Part shown: piece by piece, positions 14,683-19,001 of the stretch
Layout: each line of letters begins with the position of its first letter
Position numbering within the stretch: position 1 is the first letter of the stretch
NCBI GenBank assembly: GCA_045627405.1
Contig: JAZQNP010000046.1
Span: forward strand, 1 to 19,001
DNA from: Firm-04 sp045627405
Lineage (GTDB): Bacteria > Bacillota > Clostridia > Oscillospirales > Ruminococcaceae
Length of the DNA: 19,001 bases
Direction of reading: 5' to 3'
The notes under the pieces: generated by a model
Told to the model about the DNA's origin: nothing
The model's input: the letters and a program-made list of their open reading frames with translations, nothing else
The model's database searches: none
Position numbers and translations under genes: made by a program

Positions 14683-15183
14683 TTATTCGTCTTTTTTCTT
14701 CTTGTCGGATTTATCGGAATCGGCAGCAGCAGTTGCGATGCCCTGACGTCTTGCATTCTTGCGCTCCTTTTCGGCAGCAGCCTTCTCCTCCATCTGCGTG
14801 ATATTCTCATGGATTGCCCATTTTTTCACGCGGATCTTGCTGCGCTCTCCGCCGGTTTCCAGCACAACCGTATCCTCGGTCACGCGGATGACGATGCCGA
14901 CCAGACCGCCTGCCGTGCAGACTTCATCTCCGACACGCACATTCTCACGCATCGCCTGTGCTTCCTTTTCGCGCTTCTGCTGCGGACGGAGCAAAATCAG
15001 ATAGAGCAGCACCAGCGCGATGATAAACGGCAGAATACTTGAAAGCAGTGCCGCCCATGTGCTTCCCGTTGTCGTGCTCTCAGCAGCCGTCGCAGTCTCC
15101 TCTGCAAAAGCCGCCAAAGAGAGGATTGCCGCCGCAGAAACCGCACTCGCAGCAGCGGTCAGCAGTTTGATGATTCGTTTCAT
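14683..15183 (-). CDS. yajC: Preprotein translocase accessory subunit YajC
   Basis: The 166-residue membrane protein is the YajC partner of SecDF/YidC in the Sec export system. Residues 1 to about 28 look like a signal peptide (MKRIIKLL, then Ala-rich, ending AFAEE). A second hydrophobic segment at about 43-65 is followed by the family signature: RPQQKREKEAQ, VRVGDEVCTAGGLVGIVIRV and VVLETGGERSKIRVKKWAI. A Lys/Asp-rich tail ends the protein (about 150-166). Typical YajC has one transmembrane segment and about 90-110 residues, so the extra N-terminal hydrophobic region and tail are extensions. AAAGGCGA precedes the ATG. It has its own promoter just upstream and a strong terminator after it. 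Confidence 0.9.
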   Translation of the reverse strand: MKRIIKLLTAAASAVSAAAILSLAAFAEETATAAESTTTGSTWAALLSSILPFIIALVLLYLILLRPQQKREKEAQAMRENVRVGDEVCTAGGLVGIVIRVTEDTVVLETGGERSKIRVKKWAIHENITQMEEKAAAEKERKNARRQGIATAAADSDKSDKKKKDE

Positions 15184-15218
15184 AAATGTTCGCCTTTCTG
15201 TTGAAATGTGATACCCGT

Positions 15219-15247
15219 ATTATAGCACAAAAGACGCCGTTTGGCAA
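15219..15247 (-). promoter_or_regulatory. Promoter of yajC
   Basis: TTGCCA (15247-15242), 17 nt, TATAAT (15224-15219) on the minus strand, with TGC directly before the -10. It lies between the DUF4364 stop codon (15288) and the yajC start (15183). Confidence 0.8.
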
Positions 15248-15287
15248 GAGGCTTCACAAAATTCTCATGAATCCGGCAATCCGCTTC

Positions 15288-15971
15288 TCAGTTTTCCGAG
15301 AGATCGTATTGCTCCTCCTCGTTGGTGAGGATCATATTGAGCACCTTGCCGAAAAAGCCGGACGGATTGCACAAAATGCGTTCTCCGAGCGATTCGGCAT
15401 CCGCCTTCGACGGTGCGTGGATCTGCAAGCAGAACATCTCCCGCTTCTGATCGTAACACCGCACGCAGAGCGTCCAGTCCGGCGGCGTTTCTTCGCAGGT
15501 GATTTTCAGATCGCGCATTGCCTTTCTGCGCGCTCTGTACCGCAGGGCAGTCAGCAGAACACGGTCGCGGTAGAGCTTCGGCACATAGAGCCGCAGAATC
15601 TTTGCACACTGCTGTCCCTTTTCCAGCAGGACAAGCTGCGTTGTGCCGTCTGACCCGGTCTGTTCCTCCGCCATGCCGTTTTCGAGCAGAAAGCCTGTCA
15701 CATCCGAATACAGAAAATGATTGATATGCCCTGCGGAAACGGTGATGTCATAGAGCCAGTCCGTGGGGAGCGCGCCGCCCATCTGCGACAGAATATCGCA
15801 GAGGAGAATGCAGATCAGCGGGGGATGGGAGAGATCCGGCGCATACATCTGCGAAGGATGCCCATGCTTCTGCGCTGTGCCGGACGCCTTTGCGACCGCC
15901 TCCTCCGAAAAAAATGCCATCTGTCCGGGAAGCTCATCCGGAATGAACATGCCGTTCTCTGCCGGTTCCAT
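15288..15971 (-). CDS. DUF4364 family protein
   Basis: The 227-residue protein resembles the DUF4364 family of Clostridia. After a variable N-terminus (1 to about 45) comes a winged-helix-like segment, LICILLCDILSQMGG to TGFLLENGMAEE. A beta-rich second half follows, with CVRCYDQKREMFCLQIHAPSKADAESLGER as the conserved region and a closing GFFGKVLNMILTNEEE helix. A winged-helix start suggests a DNA-binding or regulatory role, but none is established as far as I know. The ATG at 15971 has a modest AAAGGCGGTGAG upstream; family members are nearer 170 residues, so a later start cannot be ruled out. It follows the second chorismate synthase homologue by 108 nt on the same strand. Confidence 0.75.
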   Translation of the reverse strand: MEPAENGMFIPDELPGQMAFFSEEAVAKASGTAQKHGHPSQMYAPDLSHPPLICILLCDILSQMGGALPTDWLYDITVSAGHINHFLYSDVTGFLLENGMAEEQTGSDGTTQLVLLEKGQQCAKILRLYVPKLYRDRVLLTALRYRARRKAMRDLKITCEETPPDWTLCVRCYDQKREMFCLQIHAPSKADAESLGERILCNPSGFFGKVLNMILTNEEEQYDLSEN

Positions 15972-16079
15972 GCCGTCTCACCGCCTTTGCTTTTTTGATC
16001 CTGCCGCGCCCAAACCTTTTTCATGCGGTTACGCGCTGCTGTGTTTCATTCCTTTTGATCCGATGGCTGACTGCCGTTT

Positions 16080-17186
16080 TTACACAAAATTCGGATAATC
16101 CAGCAGATGCGACACCAGCGCGATTGCCATTGCCGCTTCCACACTCGGCACAGCCTCCGGCACCATGCACGGGTGCGGTGCCTCACCGCTTTGCAGCACT
16201 TCGTTTGTCATTGCGGAATAATCCACCGTCTCCTGCGGCTTGCCGATGGACGCTGCCGGCTTGATCGCAACGTCAAAGCAGATCGGCATACCGGAGGAAA
16301 TGCCGCCGAGAATGCCGCCGTGACGGTTCGTGCGGGTCAGCACATGCCCGTGCTCGTCCACATAAAATGTATCGTTGCACTGGCTGCCGGTCATTTTCGC
16401 CGTCTGGAAGCCCGCGCCGAATTCCAGTCCGCGGACGCCGGGAATGCCGAACACAAGCTGTGCAATGGAGTTTTCCAGCCCCTCGAAAATCGGGGAACCG
16501 ATGCCGGCGGGAACATTGACCGCATAACATGCAATCGTGCCGCCGAGTGTCTCGCCGCCCATCATCGCCTGCTGAATGTCCGCAAGCATCTTCTTTCCCT
16601 GTGCCGGATTGTTGACCGGCATTCTGCGGCTGCGGATGCGCAGCAGGTCATCTCTGGTGACCTCGGTCTGCGAAAGCGGCTTGTCCTTGATATTATGGAT
16701 GGATGTGATCTGCGCTCCGATGTAAATGCCGCGCCGTTCCAATATCTGCCTGCACACGGCACCGGCAAAGCAGAGCGGAATTGTCATGCGCTCGGAAAGA
16801 TGTCCGCCGCCGCGCACATCGGCAAAGCCGCGGTAGCGCATGGCACCGGTATAGTCTGCATGACCCGGACGCGCGAGATGCGATATGTTCTGATAATCCA
16901 CCTGCTGCATGCCGCGCGGATTATTGAGAAACGCACAGAGCGGCGAACCGGTCGTGCGGTCGTTGATCAGACCGGAAAGCACCTGCGGGAAATCCAGCTG
17001 CTCCTGCTGATGTGCCGGATCATCCGGCAGAAAGAGCGAGCGGGTCCGGCGTGTCATAAACCGCGCCAGATCTTCCAGATCAATATATTCTCCGGGCGGA
17101 AGATTGTCGAGTACCACGCCGATTGCGGGACCCTCCGCCTCGCCGAACAGCGATATGCTGATGCGATGATTCCAAATTGATGCCAT
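16080..17186 (-). CDS. Divergent chorismate synthase homologue lacking catalytic residues
   Basis: The 368-residue product aligns end to end with chorismate synthase (MASIWNHRISIS, RPGHADY with H109, RGGGH, GGILGGISSGMPI, EAVPSVEAA), so the fold is clear. Key residues differ from the copy at 1933-3027. GESHG at 15-19 is GEAEG, losing the catalytic Ser and His. The T-x-R-x-E-x-D segment is replaced by a PDDPAHQQ insert. NTNTRS is NNPRGM, KPTPSI is KPAASI, and GRHDPC is EAPHPC (335-340), losing the conserved Arg and Asp. These losses argue against normal chorismate synthesis. The frame is intact, with GGAGG 5 nt before ATG 17186 and its own promoter, so it is probably a functional paralogue with another role. 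Confidence 0.85.
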   Translation of the reverse strand: MASIWNHRISISLFGEAEGPAIGVVLDNLPPGEYIDLEDLARFMTRRTRSLFLPDDPAHQQEQLDFPQVLSGLINDRTTGSPLCAFLNNPRGMQQVDYQNISHLARPGHADYTGAMRYRGFADVRGGGHLSERMTIPLCFAGAVCRQILERRGIYIGAQITSIHNIKDKPLSQTEVTRDDLLRIRSRRMPVNNPAQGKKMLADIQQAMMGGETLGGTIACYAVNVPAGIGSPIFEGLENSIAQLVFGIPGVRGLEFGAGFQTAKMTGSQCNDTFYVDEHGHVLTRTNRHGGILGGISSGMPICFDVAIKPAASIGKPQETVDYSAMTNEVLQSGEAPHPCMVPEAVPSVEAAMAIALVSHLLDYPNFV

Positions 17187-17217
17187 AGCTGCCTCCATTT
17201 TTTCGGTTACTGCCTTT

Positions 17218-17246
17218 ATTATACCACAGCATTGACAAAATCGCAA
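17218..17246 (-). promoter_or_regulatory. Promoter of the divergent chorismate synthase homologue
   Basis: TTGCGA (17246-17241), 17 nt, TATAAT (17223-17218) on the minus strand, with TGG before the -10. It stands back to back with the rsmE promoter; the two -35 boxes are 48 nt apart. Confidence 0.8.
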
Positions 17247-17294
17247 GCATTTTTTGTCGGCTTTCGCGGTTTCTTTGCAGCGGGTGTGCAGTGC

Positions 17295-17323
17295 TTGCTT
17301 TTTTTCGCAAAATATGGTATAAT
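17295..17323 (+). promoter_or_regulatory. Promoter of rsmE
   Basis: TTGCTT (17295-17300), 17 nt, TATAAT (17318-17323) on the plus strand, with TGG before the -10. Transcription should start near 17330, giving a leader of about 28 nt before rsmE and probably carrying on into the phosphatase gene. Confidence 0.82.
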
Positions 17324-17357
17324 AAGAGTGATTATGCGGAAAGGAGCAGACAGCGCG

Positions 17358-18080
17358 ATGCCGAAGTTTTTTGAGGATGCTTTTTCGCCGGAAACACCGG
17401 CTCTGACCGGAGAACACCTGCGTCACATCGGATATGCACTGCGGATGCGGCAGGGCGAACGGCTGACTGTCTGCGCCTGCGGCACCGACTATGAATGTGA
17501 GATTGAAGAAATCACACAGGAGGCAGTCAGGCTGCATATTCTCTCGGCAGAACGATGCTGCACGGAGCCGAGCATTGAAGTGACACTGTTTCAGGCACTT
17601 CCCAAGGCGGACAAGCTCGAACAGATCATCCAGAAAGCGGTGGAGCTTGGCGTGACGGAGATCGTGCCGGTGCTGACGCGCCGCTGCATCTCCCGCATGT
17701 CAGCGGGCGATTTTCAGAAAAAACTCCCGCGCTATCAGAAAATTGCGCAGGCTGCCGCACAGCAGTCGGGCAGGGGCATCATCCCTCCGGTCGCGCCGCT
17801 GCATACGCTGGAACAGGCGGCAGAACGCATGAAATCGCTGGATGTGCCGGTCGTGCTGTATGAGACGGAGGGCGGCATTTCGTTCTCACAGGTGCGCAGC
17901 GATGCAAAAACCTACGGGCTGTGCATCGGCAGCGAGGGGGGCTTCGATCCGCAGGAAATTGATTATTTACAGCAGGCAGGCGCGCAGCCGGTCTGGCTCG
18001 GCAAGCGGATTCTCCGCTGTGAGACCGCGCCGCTGACCGCGCTTTCCGTACTGATGTTCCGCACCGGCAACCTGAACTGA
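17358..18080 (+). CDS. rsmE: 16S rRNA (uracil(1498)-N3)-methyltransferase
   Basis: The 240-residue SPOUT methyltransferase modifies U1498 of 16S rRNA using SAM. An N-terminal PUA-like region (MPKFFEDAF, HLRHIGYALRMRQGE) leads into VTLFQALPKADKLEQIIQKAVELGV. The C-terminal trefoil-knot signature is CIGSEGGFDPQE plus WLGKRILRCETAPLTALSVL, where the usual GPEGG is GSEGG. The ATG at 17358 is chosen because the family begins with MP-x-FF and AAGGAG (17341-17346) lies upstream; in-frame starts farther up precede or overlap the promoter or ribosome binding site. The phosphatase gene follows 63 nt later without a T-tract terminator, so they likely form an operon. Confidence 0.93.
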   Translation: MPKFFEDAFSPETPALTGEHLRHIGYALRMRQGERLTVCACGTDYECEIEEITQEAVRLHILSAERCCTEPSIEVTLFQALPKADKLEQIIQKAVELGVTEIVPVLTRRCISRMSAGDFQKKLPRYQKIAQAAAQQSGRGIIPPVAPLHTLEQAAERMKSLDVPVVLYETEGGISFSQVRSDAKTYGLCIGSEGGFDPQEIDYLQQAGAQPVWLGKRILRCETAPLTALSVLMFRTGNLN

Positions 18081-18097
18081 ACGGCAACGAAAAAACA

Positions 18098-18123
18098 GTC
18101 CGCGGATCGTACCGCAGACTGAG
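18098..18123 (+). other. Small inverted repeat between rsmE and the phosphatase gene
   Basis: CAGTCcGCGG and CCGCaGACTG face each other around a 6-nt loop, giving 9 pairs and one mismatch. No T-run follows, so it is more likely an mRNA structure in the two-gene transcript than a terminator. The AAGGAGG of the next gene begins shortly after. Confidence 0.4.
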
Positions 18124-18143
18124 CGAAAAGGAGGGACGCGCAT

Positions 18144-18857
18144 ATGATCTATGTCATGACAGATATTCACGGCTGTTACGATCTCTTTCAGGAGATGCTG
18201 AAACTGATTCATTTTACCGATGACGACGATCTCTATATCCTCGGCGATTTTATTGACCGCGGAGATGCGCCGATCCCGCTGCTGCTGGACTGCATGGACA
18301 GAATCAATGTGTACCCGCTGCTTGGCAACCACGAGGCAATCATGCTGCACTGCGTCACGGGACTGCCCGCTGAGGCGACGTTTGAAAATGTGACGGATTA
18401 CTATACAGACGAGGGATTTGACCTCTATTCGGCTTGGATGCAGAACGGCGGTGCCATCACCCTCGCGCAGTATCTGGAACTGCCGGAGGAACAGCGCGCC
18501 GATCTGCTGCGGTATATGCAGGAGTTTACGCTCTTTGAAGAGCTGGTCATGCCCGACGGCAGACAGTTTGTCATGACACACAGCGGCATCGAGGGGTTTG
18601 ACCCGGCTCTGCCGATGGAGGAATATTCGGTCGATGCGCTGGTCAATGCGCGGCCGCAGCAGACCGACCGCTTTTTTGATGACCGCATGCTGATCTTCGG
18701 GCATACGCCGACGCTGACGTATCCGCAGATGCACGGCAGGGCAGAGGTGCTCCTGACCGATACCTACATCAATCTGGATTGCGGCGCAGTGTTCCGCGAG
18801 GCAGGCGGCAGACTGTGCTGTCTGCGCCTCGACGATATGAAAGTGTTTTATGTATGA
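18144..18857 (+). CDS. PPP-family metallophosphatase (PrpA-like serine/threonine phosphatase)
   Basis: The 237-residue protein has the complete calcineurin-like metal-binding set: DIHG (D7, H9), GDFIDRG (D35 with D38, R39), GNHE (N62, H63), MTHSGIEGF and IFGHTPT. This matches the bacterial and lambda-type PPP phosphatases that act on phosphoproteins or small phosphoesters; ApaH-like dinucleotide hydrolysis is less likely but not excluded. AAGGAGG lies 9 nt before ATG 18144. It is downstream of rsmE on the same strand, and no link between their functions is evident. Repeat copy 3 begins 28 nt after its stop codon. Confidence 0.88.
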   Translation: MIYVMTDIHGCYDLFQEMLKLIHFTDDDDLYILGDFIDRGDAPIPLLLDCMDRINVYPLLGNHEAIMLHCVTGLPAEATFENVTDYYTDEGFDLYSAWMQNGGAITLAQYLELPEEQRADLLRYMQEFTLFEELVMPDGRQFVMTHSGIEGFDPALPMEEYSVDALVNARPQQTDRFFDDRMLIFGHTPTLTYPQMHGRAEVLLTDTYINLDCGAVFREAGGRLCCLRLDDMKVFYV

Positions 18858-18885
18858 ACCCCTTTTCAGAATTGTATTTCTAAGA

Positions 18886-18971
18886 TAAATCAGAATTTGC
18901 GCGGCATCATTGAGAGATGTTTTGAGGGCTCTGCCCTCAAACTCCCGCTGAGGGGATAGCGATCCCCTCAG
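18886..18971 (+). repeat. Hairpin-rich repeat, copy 3 (3' of the phosphatase gene)
   Basis: It opens with TAAATC and the same terminal sequence as copy 2. Positions 18901-18932 and 18933-18971 are identical to the minus strand of copy 2 (6606-6575 and 6538-6500), with the 36-nt inner module of copy 2 missing exactly at the junction. As a result the outer arms form a simple 9-bp hairpin TTTGAGGGC-TCT-GCCCTCAAA, followed by CTGAGGGGAT-AGCG-ATCCCCTCAG. After 18971 the similarity fades and no second terminal repeat is visible before the window ends. Confidence 0.8.
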
Positions 18972-19001
18972 ACTCCCCTATATAAAAATCCCCGTCCCCG
19001 T

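Noticed and set aside
1..19001. CRISPR array, tRNA, rRNA, prophage or defence system
   Set aside because: No regularly spaced repeats, tRNA cloverleaf, rRNA segment, integrase, transposase or phage structural gene was recognised on either strand.

Overview
The window looks like a chromosomal segment of a low-to-mid GC, fibre-degrading gut Clostridia, most plausibly a Ruminococcus-type member of the Oscillospiraceae. The best clue is a secreted GH43 arabinanase ending in a calcium-loop dockerin, as in cellulosome producers such as the R. flavefaciens / R. champanellensis group. Supporting clues are a DUF4364 protein, a Gram-positive style YajC, TTGCnn/TATAAT promoters and AGGAGG-type ribosome binding sites. 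The assignment is an inference from gene content.

Positions 167-7904 (minus strand) hold an aromatic amino acid operon. It is read in the order leader peptide, aroF (DAHP synthase), tyrA, aroB, aroA, aroC, a GNAT acetyltransferase, pheA. It contains most steps from PEP and erythrose-4-phosphate to chorismate, plus the prephenate branch enzymes for Tyr and Phe; aroD, aroE and aroK are not in the window. A strong promoter (7876-7904) precedes a 34-codon leader ORF with 4 Phe and 3 Tyr codons. A factor-independent terminator with a competing antiterminator strand lies between that ORF and aroF. This is the layout of a ribosome-mediated attenuator responding to Phe/Tyr supply.

Positions 7965-10043 hold three exported proteins of unknown function. 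The part from about 8873 to 10444 is visibly AT-richer and is flanked by a 153-bp direct repeat: the last part of mtnA (10445-10597) and a near-identical orphan copy (8720-8872). This suggests a duplication or insertion event.

Positions 10424-14398 (minus) carry the dockerin-bearing GH43 arabinanase followed by mtnA. Upstream lies a nested inverted-repeat structure overlapping a possible 38-codon ORF, then the yajC terminator.

Positions 14683-17246 (minus) carry a second, divergent chorismate synthase homologue that has lost several catalytic residues, then a DUF4364 protein and yajC. A divergent promoter pair at 17218-17323 separates this block from rsmE and a PPP-family phosphatase on the plus strand.

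A modular, hairpin-rich repeat of MITE-like appearance occurs three times (43-166, 6467-6620, 18886 onward). Each copy lies just 3' of a gene and is oriented with that gene. Two copies differ by the exact presence or absence of a 36-nt internal hairpin module.
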